Origin: Prevotella sp.
GTDB taxonomy: Bacteria; Bacteroidota; Bacteroidia; Bacteroidales; Bacteroidaceae
Direction: 5' to 3'
NCBI GenBank assembly: GCA_022732315.1
Contig: JAIJUV010000005.1
Span: 1 to 43,202 of the forward strand
DNA length: 43,202 bases
Each line of letters opens with the position of its first letter. The first letter of the stretch is position 1. The notes under the pieces are model-generated. The model worked only from the letters and a program-made list of their open reading frames with translations. It made no database searches and was not told where the DNA came from. This document shows positions 26,101 through 32,778 of this stretch, piece by piece. The position numbers were made by a program, and so were the translations under genes.

Positions 26101-27613
26101 CATCGTGGCAAACGGCAAGATGCACATGAAGCAGCTGGGCACAGACTACAGTTTCAAAAACCTGAGAGCGCATGCCATTCCGGATGACATCCAGCTGCTA
26201 GGAGACACCATCTACGACCGCAACCACAACTTTGCGATAGTAAATGGAGGCATCCACCACAAGCACCTGACCCGACTGAGCTACGACATCGACCTGAAGG
26301 CACACAACTTTCTGGGCTACGACACCCATGAGTTTGGCGACAACACCTTCTACGGCACGGTATATGCCACCGGCAAGGTAGGCATCCACGGCAAGAGCGG
26401 CGAAACCATCATCGACATTGATGCCCAGCCGGAAGCCGGTAGTATCTTTGTATATAATGTGGCAAGTCCTGACGCCATCAGCGACAAGAGCTTCATCCAC
26501 TGGCACGAAATCATTCCGCAGCTTGCCGACAGCATCCCTACCATCAAGGAAGAGGATGACATCGACTTCTCGTCGGATATGCGAATCAACTTCCTCATGA
26601 ATACGAACGAGAATCTGACATTGAAGCTGATGATGGACGCACAGAGCGGAGACTGCATCACGCTGAACGGCAACGGAGTAATCAGAGCCAACTGGTTTAA
26701 CAAGGGTTCGTTCGATATGTACGGCAACTATGTGGTAGACCACGGCATATATAAGCTCACCATCCAGAATGTACTCAAGAAGGACTTCGAGTTTATGCCG
26801 GGCGGAACCATCGCCTTCGGTGGAAACCCATACAATGCTCCACTCAACCTGCAGGCAAAATATACGGTGAATGGAGTTCCGCTGAGCGACCTGAGTATCG
26901 GACGTTCGTTCTCAGCCAACAATATCCGAGTAGACTGTCTGATGAACATCACGGGCACACCGCAGAGTCCGAAGGTAGATTTCTCGATGGACCTGCCTAC
27001 AGTGAATACAGATGCCAAGCAGATGATTTATTCCATCATCAATTCGCAGGAAGAGATGAACCAGCAGGTGCTCTATCTGCTTGCCATCGGCCGCTTCTAC
27101 GCACAGACCAACAACAACCAGGCAAGCGAGGATGCCGCCCAGCAAAGTCAGACATCGCTGGCGATGCAGAGTTTCCTGAGTGGAACCATCTCGCAGCAAA
27201 TCAACACGGTGCTGTCGAATGTGGTAAAGAGTAACAACTGGAACTTCGGAGCCAATATCTCTACGGGTGATGAAGGATTCAACAATGCGGAATATGAGGG
27301 TATCTTGAGCGGAAGGCTGCTGAACAACAGGCTGCTCTTCAATGGCCAGTTTGGCTATCGCGACAACGCCAATGCCACCCAGAGTTTCATCGGAGACTTC
27401 GACCTGCGCTATCTCATCTATCCGAACGGCAACCTTGCCATCCGCATGTATAACCAGACCAACGACCGCTATTTCACCAGAAACAGCCTGAACACCCAAG
27501 GCTTGGGTCTGATTATGAAGAAAGACTTCAATGGCTGGCGAGACCTCTTCGGTATCAAGAAGAAGAAAATGAAGATGAAGACGATGAAGGAAAAGGAAAA
27601 AAGGAAGAGATAA
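23186..27613 (+). CDS. TamB-family translocation/assembly module protein (DUF490)
   Basis: A 1475-residue protein with a single N-terminal membrane anchor (about residues 31-52, CIVWTIFSLYVLLIVLLHLP) followed by a periplasmic body of repeated beta-strand segments, typical of AsmA/TamB proteins that bridge inner and outer membranes and move phospholipids or assist outer-membrane protein assembly. The final 250 residues match the TamB C-terminal pattern (GNGVIRANWFNKGSFDMYGNY, YSIINSQEEMNQQVLYLLAIGRF). The last 20 residues are very Lys-rich (KKKKMKMKTMKEKEKRKR). An alternative ATG at 23210 cannot be excluded. No tamA-like gene is adjacent. Confidence 0.88.
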   Translation: MAGGKASAMGYTSQEYKKQNALKRFKHIINCIVWTIFSLYVLLIVLLHLPPVQTFFGSTIADALSKKFGTEVSVGKVNLGFLNRIIIDNVRMLDQKGDSMIYATRLSAKVDILPLKDGKISISSAQLFGLNANLYKQDDKSPLNIQFVLDSLASKDTTKHTPLDLHIGSVIIRHGAIAYNQRNVADPSGVFSTHHIGVRNLSAHIVLNHITDNDIHLLVKKIALTDKSGLELKNLSFKFDADKQKARLSNFILELPHSSLQLEDLLASYRTDDKGKLISESLQFEGGIKPSHITLADVACFAPILRKWNDALLLSTHFSGTSSSAHIHHLNLNTESGSVVLEANAKANKWDNQLRWNVNIEKLKVSDDGISHIAQNLGSKVKIPKEVLRLGNIHYQGNIHGKNITGSKEKNKAGSKGNRNAASTNLIAAKGILRTDVGNVQLDLSKNGNLLHASVDTRSINLGKILDNRKFGTIAAKIDACGTTQHLMANGNIGHIMFNKYNFRNIKLDGSYNKGLINGLASIADPNIKLQVAGKYNIKRKLYDATLNLEHLQPAVLGVKMADKEYTLNDIKVSAKNEGDDSYLDLEAPFADLHVKGRYDYATLVQSMTNMIASKLPTLPGIGKISKKVHNDFTIQAQITSTEILQRMLGIPLQIAEPVYIDGNLSDNDRSVNLYASLPAFAYNGKAYNGGKLQMHTTGDTLKVDAQIQKGLAGENGIELHVNAAAADNTLKAMLGYDNHSEKTPIKAALNAEAQFYKADGDISTAHIGIQPSVVHIGNKPWQVHPAEIIYSKNHLQIEDFAISHNNQEIAINGLATPNKEDSIVAQLKDVDVEYILNLVNFHSVDFAGRASGKAIVKSIFNDPDAYAQLDVKDFEFEQGPLGVLHANVNFNKEESQIDIKAVADDGLEHQTLIDGYVSPKRNYIDLGIEAQGTNMKFLESFCGSFMNNIQAWCRGKLNVVGDLSNINLVGDIVANGKMHMKQLGTDYSFKNLRAHAIPDDIQLLGDTIYDRNHNFAIVNGGIHHKHLTRLSYDIDLKAHNFLGYDTHEFGDNTFYGTVYATGKVGIHGKSGETIIDIDAQPEAGSIFVYNVASPDAISDKSFIHWHEIIPQLADSIPTIKEEDDIDFSSDMRINFLMNTNENLTLKLMMDAQSGDCITLNGNGVIRANWFNKGSFDMYGNYVVDHGIYKLTIQNVLKKDFEFMPGGTIAFGGNPYNAPLNLQAKYTVNGVPLSDLSIGRSFSANNIRVDCLMNITGTPQSPKVDFSMDLPTVNTDAKQMIYSIINSQEEMNQQVLYLLAIGRFYAQTNNNQASEDAAQQSQTSLAMQSFLSGTISQQINTVLSNVVKSNNWNFGANISTGDEGFNNAEYEGILSGRLLNNRLLFNGQFGYRDNANATQSFIGDFDLRYLIYPNGNLAIRMYNQTNDRYFTRNSLNTQGLGLIMKKDFNGWRDLFGIKKKKMKMKTMKEKEKRKR

Positions 27614-27635
27614 AGAGCACGAAATAAGGTAGTGT

Positions 27636-27711
27636 CACTAGGCTCGGCAGAGCTGCCGACTGCAGTCAGCAGACGTACTGACTAGGCTCAGCAGAGCTGT
27701 TGAGCCTAGTG
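27636..27711. repeat. Palindromic intergenic element with two matching hairpins
   Basis: CACTAGGCTC (27636-27645) and GAGCCTAGTG (27702-27711) bracket the element. Inside, ACTAGGCTCGGCAGAGCTGC from 27637 and ACTAGGCTCAGCAGAGCTGT from 27681 are near-identical copies, each folding as TCnGCAG-AG-CTGnnGA; where the first has GG/CC the second has AG/TT, so pairing is kept. The right copy also forms a perfect 10-base stem (27681-27690 with 27701-27710). It has no coding potential and lies downstream of the TamB gene. Confidence 0.7.
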
Positions 27712-27726
27712 GCAATCTCACAGAAA

Positions 27727-27814
27727 CTATACTCTTGAACCTGGAAAGCTATGCTTCCGAACTCGAAAAACCATGCTCTCCGACTCGGAGTGTATAGTTC
27801 CCTACATGGTGTAC
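27727..27814. repeat. Degenerate tandem array, 22-base period
   Basis: Four consecutive 22-base units begin at 27727, 27749, 27771 and 27793. Adjacent units match at roughly 13-14 of 22 positions (anchors CTATGCT, GAACTCG), the last being weakest. AACTATAC (27725-27732) and GTATAGTT (27792-27799) form an inverted bracket. Non-coding; role unknown. The degeneracy makes this a cautious call. Confidence 0.4.
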
Positions 27815-27823
27815 TAAACAAAA

Positions 27824-27889
27824 AAAACTCCTTTCAAACTCAAGTTGCTGATTTTCAACCAAGCTAACTTAAGTGTGAAAGGAGTTTTA
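27824..27889. terminator. Strong bidirectional terminator between tamB and tRNA-Ser
   Basis: AAAACTCCTTTCA at 27825-27837 pairs with TGAAAGGAGTTTT at 27876-27888, with AAGTT/AACTT pairs further inside. A-runs before and T-runs after give a U-tail in both directions, suited to the converging tamB and tRNA transcripts. Confidence 0.85.
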
Positions 27890-27909
27890 TTTGATATGAC
27901 ATTTCCTTG

Positions 27910-27998
27910 CGGAAGATGAGGGATTCAAACCCCCGATACCCGGAAGAGGGTATACCGGATTTCGAGTCCAGCGCATTCGGTCACTCTGCCAATCTTCC
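27910..27998 (-). tRNA. tRNA-Ser, anticodon CGA
   Basis: On the minus strand the acceptor arm GGAAGAT (27998-27992) pairs perfectly with ATCTTCC (27917-27911), with discriminator G at 27910 as in serine tRNAs. The anticodon loop is CTCGAAA with CGA at complement 27962-27964, the long variable arm folds as ATACCC-loop-GGGTAT, and the T loop is TTTGAAT. It decodes UCG. CCA is not encoded. A long variable arm plus discriminator G rule out leucine. Confidence 0.93.
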
Positions 27999-28018
27999 TC
28001 GACTTATTTTGTCAGATG

Positions 28019-28049
28019 CAAAAGTACTACTTTTTTTGCATCCGACAAA
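28019..28049 (-). promoter_or_regulatory. Promoter of tRNA-Ser
   Basis: Minus-strand TTTG (28049-28046) and TACTTTTG (28026-28019), 19 bases apart, end 20 bases before the mature tRNA 5' end at 27998. Confidence 0.8.
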
Positions 28050-28127
28050 ATATTTGGTTTATTTTTTAACTAACTTAACGCTAGAAGCTAATTATTAAAT
28101 AGCATTACCCCCATTTATCAAATAGCT

Positions 28128-29063
28128 TTATCCCAACTGCTGCAGATATCTATCTGCCTCGATGGCAGCCTTGGCACCAGAACCGGCAGCTACAACGCCC
28201 TGACGATAGATAGGGTCAGCTACATCGCCTGCCGCAAACACGCCAGGAAGATTGGTGCTGGCTGTGCCAGGAACCACCTTGATGAAGCCCTGATCATCCA
28301 AATCGATGACACCCTTGAAGAGGTCGGTGTTAGGCTTATGGCCGATAGCCAGGAAGAAACCATCGATAGCGATATCAAACTTCTCCTCGTTAGCCTCACC
28401 CATGTGGCGAACCAGATGAGCACCTTGCACTCCATCATCACCAAAGAGTCCGAGCGTATTGGTCTCAAAAAGAATCTCGATATTCTCCTTGTTCTTCACA
28501 CGCTGCTGCATGATTTCTGCTGCACGGAGATAAGGCTTGCGAACTATCATATACACCTTCTTGGCAAGACCGGAAAGATACATCGCCTCCTCGCAGGCAG
28601 TATCACCACCGCCCACTACGGCAACCACACGCTTGCGATAGAAGAAACCATCGCAGGTAGCACAGGCAGATACGCCCTGTCCGCGATACTTCTCTTCATC
28701 AGCAAGACCGAGATACTTGGCAGATGCACCGGTAGCAATGATAACGGTATCAGCCTCTATCTCGTTGCCACGCTCATCCGTAAGATGATATGGACGTGAA
28801 CTGAAGTCAATCTTCTCGATGCTTCCGTCACGGATATCAGCACCGAAGCGAGCAGCCTGCTCCTTCATGTCCATCATCATCTGGGTGCCATCCACTCCGT
28901 TAGGATAGCCAGGGAAGTTTTCTACTTCTGTGGTGATGGTAAGCTGTCCGCCAGGCTGCATACCTGAATAAAGAACAGGGTTGAGTCCCGCTCTACCTGT
29001 ATAGATGGCAGCGGTATATCCCGCAGGACCGCTACCTATAATCAAAGTCTTTACTTTTTCCAT
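28128..29063 (-). CDS. trxB: Thioredoxin reductase
   Basis: A 311-residue flavoprotein with N-terminal FAD motif GSGPAGYTAAIYTGRAG, the redox pair C134-A-T-C137 (VSACATCDGFF), the NADPH-binding GGGDTACEEAMYLS and C-terminal GVFAAGDVADPIYRQ. It reduces thioredoxin with NADPH in the cytoplasm. Length and motifs are those of low-molecular-weight bacterial TrxB. It sits between the tRNA and queE on the minus strand; an 83-base gap upstream contains a small palindrome ACAGTACTGT near 29097 but no clear consensus promoter. Confidence 0.97.
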   Translation of the reverse strand: MEKVKTLIIGSGPAGYTAAIYTGRAGLNPVLYSGMQPGGQLTITTEVENFPGYPNGVDGTQMMMDMKEQAARFGADIRDGSIEKIDFSSRPYHLTDERGNEIEADTVIIATGASAKYLGLADEEKYRGQGVSACATCDGFFYRKRVVAVVGGGDTACEEAMYLSGLAKKVYMIVRKPYLRAAEIMQQRVKNKENIEILFETNTLGLFGDDGVQGAHLVRHMGEANEEKFDIAIDGFFLAIGHKPNTDLFKGVIDLDDQGFIKVVPGTASTNLPGVFAAGDVADPIYRQGVVAAGSGAKAAIEADRYLQQLG

Positions 29064-29146
29064 GATGTTGTTTTTATATTAAATATGATGATTGTAACAG
29101 TACTGTAACTGTAAATAGATTCCAGATTTTATGGAGAATCCAATTT

Positions 29147-29731
29147 CTATCGGATACCCACTATTTTATGCATCTGCACAGACAGCTGCCACTCTGGGTG
29201 AGCCTTGATATACTTGATGCACTCACTCAGGATAAGATAGTTTCTGCTGTCATTGCCTACATCGCATGGTTGCAGATAGCGGAATGCACAGGCTATGCCA
29301 TGGTCGCTTACCTCGTGCTCACCATCGAATATCAATTTCAGCTCATCTACCTTTCTTACAACAAGCTCCCCACCCTCGGTGAAATCTACCTTTGGAGAAC
29401 AGGTCACCCAGTCAATTCCTTCAGGAATGGCATGAGTTCCGTTGGTTTCCATGGAGAGATAATAGCCTGCCTGATGAAGAGTTGCTATAAGCTGCTCATC
29501 AACCTGCAGAGAAGGTTCGCCACCCGTAAGGACGATGAATCGGCATTCGCCACCCTCTTCCAGGCATTTGGACAAGATGTCGTCTGCACTCATCTCCCTG
29601 TAGCCACGAAAATCGGTATCGCAGAAAGGGCATTTCAGGTTGCATCCGCTCATCCGGACGAATACCGCTGGTCTGCCCATCCATCTGCCTTCACCCTGCA
29701 GCGAATAGAATATTTCGTTAACTTTATACAT
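29147..29731 (-). CDS. queE: 7-carboxy-7-deazaguanine synthase
   Basis: A 194-residue radical SAM protein of the QueE family. The cluster motif is CNLKCPFC (CX3CX2C) in RMSGCNLKCPFCDTDF, preceded by the substrate-recognition start VNEIFYSLQGEGRWMGRPAVF, and followed by LTGGEPSLQ and ETNGTHAIPEGIDWVTCSPK. It converts 6-carboxytetrahydropterin to CDG on the way to preQ0/queuosine. The gene starts 11 bases after queD, so the two form an operon; queC and queF are not in the window. Confidence 0.95.
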   Translation of the reverse strand: MYKVNEIFYSLQGEGRWMGRPAVFVRMSGCNLKCPFCDTDFRGYREMSADDILSKCLEEGGECRFIVLTGGEPSLQVDEQLIATLHQAGYYLSMETNGTHAIPEGIDWVTCSPKVDFTEGGELVVRKVDELKLIFDGEHEVSDHGIACAFRYLQPCDVGNDSRNYLILSECIKYIKAHPEWQLSVQMHKIVGIR

Positions 29732-29742
29732 TTTCTGAATCT

Positions 29743-30111
29743 TTATGGAATCAAGTTCTCGATGCCTTTTATCTTTTCTTCGTCTATAACCACAGCCGTG
29801 TTTCCGAAACTCTCCTGCACGCTTGCCTTATAGCACTCAGGAAAGAGATTCACCAGCCATCTTCCGATGTTTTCGGCAGTTGGGTTAAAGTCGAAGACCT
29901 CGTTCAGGTTGGCATGGTCCAGTTTGCTATGCACGGCTTTCTTCACGTGCGTAAAGTCAATAACCATGCCATCCTGGTTCAATTCCTTGCCTACAAAGAA
30001 GAGTTCAATCTCCCAGTTATGTCCATGCAGGCTGCTGCACTTACTCTCGTAGCTGAGAGTAAGCGAATGCGCAGCAGATATTTCCAGTTTCTTTGAAATG
30101 AAGTAAATCAT
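29743..30111 (-). CDS. queD: 6-carboxytetrahydropterin synthase
   Basis: A 122-residue PTPS-family protein, start MIYFISKKLEISAAHSLTLS. The zinc histidines are in AAHSL and SLHGHNWEIEL (HGH), the catalytic Cys in KCSSLHGH, and DHANLNEV and VQESFGNTAVV complete the pattern. It makes 6-carboxytetrahydropterin from dihydroneopterin triphosphate. An in-frame ATG at 30171 is rejected as start because a perfect promoter (-7 at 30142-30149) would then lie inside the coding sequence; ATG at 30111 also fits family length. First gene of queD-queE. Confidence 0.93.
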   Translation of the reverse strand: MIYFISKKLEISAAHSLTLSYESKCSSLHGHNWEIELFFVGKELNQDGMVIDFTHVKKAVHSKLDHANLNEVFDFNPTAENIGRWLVNLFPECYKASVQESFGNTAVVIDEEKIKGIENLIP

Positions 30112-30141
30112 TTGTTCTATTTTATTATTATATTCTTCATG

Positions 30142-30172
30142 CAAAGATACATTAAAACATTTACAATACAAA
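30142..30172 (-). promoter_or_regulatory. Promoter of queD-queE
   Basis: Minus-strand TTTG at 30172-30169 and TATCTTTG at 30149-30142, 19 bases apart, ending 30 bases before the queD ATG at 30111. This decides the start codon of queD. Confidence 0.85.
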
Positions 30173-30244
30173 ATAAAACCGCATGTTTTTTGAAAAAAAA
30201 GCCGTAAATGTGCGTGTTTTTTTCTTTCTTAGAGAAATTATTGC

Positions 30245-30252
30245 TATCTTTG
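30245..30252 (+). promoter_or_regulatory. -7 promoter element for AAA-CYTH gene
   Basis: TATCTTTG on the plus strand, 76 bases before the ATG at 30329; the region 20 bases upstream is T-rich (TTTCTTTC) without an exact TTTG. It implies a 5' untranslated stretch of about 70 bases in which I see no clear hairpin. Confidence 0.7.
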
Positions 30253-30328
30253 CACTCAAATTAACAGATGCATGCCTTCATGGGACTGTAAAATGATATA
30301 AAAATGATATAAACGATAAAAAAGATAT

Positions 30329-31429
30329 ATGAATACAATTAAGAAGATTGTACTTACGGGTGGTCCTTGCGCCGGCAAGACCACAGCCTTAGTCAAGGTG
30401 ATTGAACATTTTTCGAGTTTGGGCTACAAGGTCTTTACCATTCCTGAGGTTCCTACCCTGTTCACCCAGTCGGGCATGAACTATCTCACCAAGAACGAGA
30501 AGTTTTTCTTCGAGGGAGAGAAGGCTACCTTCCTCACCCAGATAGGATTGGAAGACAGCTTCACCCGCATGGCGGAGACGCTGAACCAGCCGGTTATCAT
30601 CGTATGCGACCGCGGCACGATGGATATCTCTACTTATCTTTCACCTGAGTTCTGGAATCGCATCATCTCTGAACAGGGTTATACCAATACCCAGCTCAGA
30701 GCCCGCTATGATGCCGTGCTCCACCTGGTGAGTGCTGCCGATGGTGCAGAGCAGTTTTATACCACAGCCAACAATGCGCAGCGTTTGGAAAAAGCAGATG
30801 AAGAAGGCTTGCAGATAGCCCGCGAGCTGGATAAGAAGATTGTTTCTGCCTGGAAGGGACATCCTCACTTGCGCGTCATCAACAACCATGAGGATTTCAA
30901 CAACAAGTTGAACCGTGTGCTCAAGGAGATAAGTAATGTGCTGGGCATTCCTCAGCCTATTGAGGAAGAGCGAAAGTATATCGTGAAACTGACTGGCGAT
31001 GTGCCTAATGCCATCGATAGCGACATCGTTCAGACCTATCTTTCGGGAGAACCTGGCAGCGAAATCCGTCTTCGCAGAAGAGGTTTCGAGGGAGGCAAGT
31101 TTGTATATGTTCATACTTCCAAGAAGCGTGTTTCCGACAATGAGCAGGTAGAAACAGAGCGCCAAATTAACGCAAACCTCTATGAGACCATGCTCCAGCA
31201 GGCAGACCCATACCGTTCTACCATCAGAAAGCATCGCAAGAGTTTCATCTGGAAGGGACAATATTTTGAGTTGGATGAATTCATGGAGCCTATCAAGGAT
31301 CTGATGATTCTGGAAACCAAGGGCATTGCCAAACATGAGAGCGTAAAGTTCCCGCCTTTCATCCAGGTTTTAGAAGATATCACGGGCAATACAAAATACT
31401 ATAATTACAATATCGCCTTGAAGCGATAG
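30329..31429 (+). CDS. Two-domain AAA ATPase plus CYTH protein, TTD14-like
   Basis: A 366-residue protein. The N-terminal half is a P-loop NTPase of the AAA_28 type: Walker A GGPCAGKT at 11-18 and a Walker B-like VIIVCDRGTMD. The C-terminal half from about residue 205 is CYTH-like: E212-E213-E214-R215-K216 gives the intact ExExK signature, followed by SEIRLRRRGF and later FELDEFM, the charged strands of the triphosphate tunnel fold. This combination is that of the eukaryotic TTD14 protein (GTP and phosphoinositide binding). Bacterial relatives exist but have no settled function; nucleotide or polyphosphate chemistry is inference. It has its own promoter and terminator and is divergent from queD-queE. 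Confidence 0.75.
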   Translation: MNTIKKIVLTGGPCAGKTTALVKVIEHFSSLGYKVFTIPEVPTLFTQSGMNYLTKNEKFFFEGEKATFLTQIGLEDSFTRMAETLNQPVIIVCDRGTMDISTYLSPEFWNRIISEQGYTNTQLRARYDAVLHLVSAADGAEQFYTTANNAQRLEKADEEGLQIARELDKKIVSAWKGHPHLRVINNHEDFNNKLNRVLKEISNVLGIPQPIEEERKYIVKLTGDVPNAIDSDIVQTYLSGEPGSEIRLRRRGFEGGKFVYVHTSKKRVSDNEQVETERQINANLYETMLQQADPYRSTIRKHRKSFIWKGQYFELDEFMEPIKDLMILETKGIAKHESVKFPPFIQVLEDITGNTKYYNYNIALKR

Positions 31430-31453
31430 AAAAGATTGATTATAGAAAAAAAG

Positions 31454-31527
31454 AAGGTGTGTCATAAGTATTCTCCTATTCCTATAAAGGATAATGGAGT
31501 TGAAAAACTTATGATACACCTTTTTTT
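31454..31527. terminator. Bidirectional terminator
   Basis: AAGGTGTGTCATAAGT (31454-31469) pairs with ACTTATGATACACCTT (31507-31522), one G-A type mismatch, followed by a T-run on the plus strand and preceded by an A-run that serves the minus strand. It sits between the convergent AAA-CYTH and esterase genes. Confidence 0.85.
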
Positions 31528-31545
31528 ATCTGATATCAGAAAAAT

Positions 31546-32589
31546 CTATTCGATGGCAGCACCAAACTGCTTGACGAATCTGATAGACTTTCCCTCCATA
31601 TTGGCAGGCTTCTTCCATTTACCACCCAAGACAAGGATGGTGGCAGAAGAGTTGGCAGGAACCGCATCCACTGCTTCCTGAAGCTTCATGTAGTTTCCTC
31701 TGCCCTCTGCACTCACCACGTAATCGTAATGACGAACATGCTTCTTCAGCGCAGGCACCTGCTCCGCCAGGGCATCAGCCAAGGCATTAGCCACCACATG
31801 AGCACCATAAACATTATAATGAGTATTGTCCTGCTTACCCTTTGATACCTGAGGATTCTCGCCAGGCAGGAACCACATGTGCAGCTTTCTGCTGCCCTTG
31901 ATGCCAAGGCCGGTTTCTATATCGTGAGTAATCTTGGTAGCATCCACAAACGGCACATTCAAAGCCTTGGCCACATGGCGGGGAGCCACCACGTAGGCTC
32001 CGTGGGTATCTATCAAGGTATCGCTGTTGATTTTCTCTTCGCCGGCGTAAGCCTTGCCACGCAACTTCTCATCGTCATCATTCTCCAAATCAGCAGAATA
32101 GTAGCAGCGGCGCACCACGCTGTTCATCAGTACAGGAATGCCACCCTTCTGTCGGGTTTCATTCACATACTTAGCAAGATGAGCATCGAAAGTACCTCCA
32201 GGAATGGTGTAACGGTTAGGGAACTTCTTCTCATCATTATGACCAAACTGGATGATGACATAATCGCCCGGTTGCATCTTGTCCAGAACCTTCTGCCATC
32301 TTCCTTCATCCAGGAAGCTCTTCGAACTTCTTCCGTTTATGGCATGATTATCAACGATAATCTGATCGTCGAAGCAACCCTGGAATACCATCCCCCAGCC
32401 ACGCTCAGGATAGTTTCTGTAGTTTCCCTTCTCGGCAGCAGTAGAGTCACCTATGATGAAAATCGTAGTTTTATGACTGCTTGATGACATCAGCAAAGAT
32501 ATCAAGAGCACGGCTACCAGCGGCATCGCCACCAGGCGAAAGGTAGGAGGGAATATCTTTCCCAAAGAAATATTTTTATTCATTTCCAT
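31546..32589 (-). CDS. SGNH/CE12-type pectin (rhamnogalacturonan) acetylesterase with a remnant CE8 domain
   Basis: A 347-residue protein with a hydrophobic N-terminal segment (about 17-35) serving as signal or anchor. The SGNH hydrolase body has the catalytic Ser49 in GDSTAAEKG, GHND as block III, and DNTHYN as block V with the Asp/His pair. CE12 enzymes deacetylate pectin side chains. Residues about 288-347 (YDYVVSAEGRGNYMKLQEAV onward) resemble the first 60 residues of pectinesterases (CE8), which then stop short; the rest of that domain, including its catalytic aspartates, is absent, and a terminator begins 20 bases later. Fused CE12-CE8 proteins are known in Bacteroidales, so this is likely a truncated fusion. 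An ATG at 32583 is an alternative start. Confidence 0.8.
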   Translation of the reverse strand: MEMNKNISLGKIFPPTFRLVAMPLVAVLLISLLMSSSSHKTTIFIIGDSTAAEKGNYRNYPERGWGMVFQGCFDDQIIVDNHAINGRSSKSFLDEGRWQKVLDKMQPGDYVIIQFGHNDEKKFPNRYTIPGGTFDAHLAKYVNETRQKGGIPVLMNSVVRRCYYSADLENDDDEKLRGKAYAGEEKINSDTLIDTHGAYVVAPRHVAKALNVPFVDATKITHDIETGLGIKGSRKLHMWFLPGENPQVSKGKQDNTHYNVYGAHVVANALADALAEQVPALKKHVRHYDYVVSAEGRGNYMKLQEAVDAVPANSSATILVLGGKWKKPANMEGKSIRFVKQFGAAIE

Positions 32590-32634
32590 TGATTTGATTT
32601 GTAGTTTATAGCTTCAAAATGTATAATGAAAATA

Positions 32635-32642
32635 CAAAATTA
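32635..32642 (-). promoter_or_regulatory. -7 promoter element for the acetylesterase gene
   Basis: Minus-strand TAATTTTG, 46 bases before the start at 32589; the upstream stretch has TTTCGA around the expected -33. Confidence 0.55.
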
Positions 32643-32726
32643 TAACTTCGAAATAAATCGAAAATAAAAGATATCCGCCCCTCCATACTGAGTTTTCACA
32701 AATTCAAGCATGAAGAAAACGGATAA

Positions 32727-32766
32727 GCTGGGGGAAACCTTTTTCAATTACCCTCATTCCCCCAGC
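32727..32766 (-). terminator. GC-rich hairpin downstream of hisS
   Basis: GCTGGGGGAA (32727-32736) and TTCCCCCAGC (32757-32766) are perfectly complementary, 12 bases past the hisS stop. The U-tract after it on the minus strand is weak (TTATCCGTTTTC), so it may act as a terminator or as an mRNA 3' end stabiliser. Confidence 0.65.
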
Positions 32767-32778
32767 GTGTTATAAAGG

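Noticed and set aside
24581..26173. 530-codon minus-strand reading frame inside tamB-like gene
   Set aside because: Overlaps fully with the TamB-family gene; no recognisable motifs or promoter.
27907..28098. 63-codon reading frame starting MRKMRDSNPRYP
   Set aside because: This is the complement of tRNA-Ser(CGA); the pattern is a well-known false protein over tRNA genes.
29090..29115. ACAGTACTGT palindrome before trxB as an operator
   Set aside because: Only 10 bases long, no nearby -7 element, and one such site is expected by chance in a long sequence.
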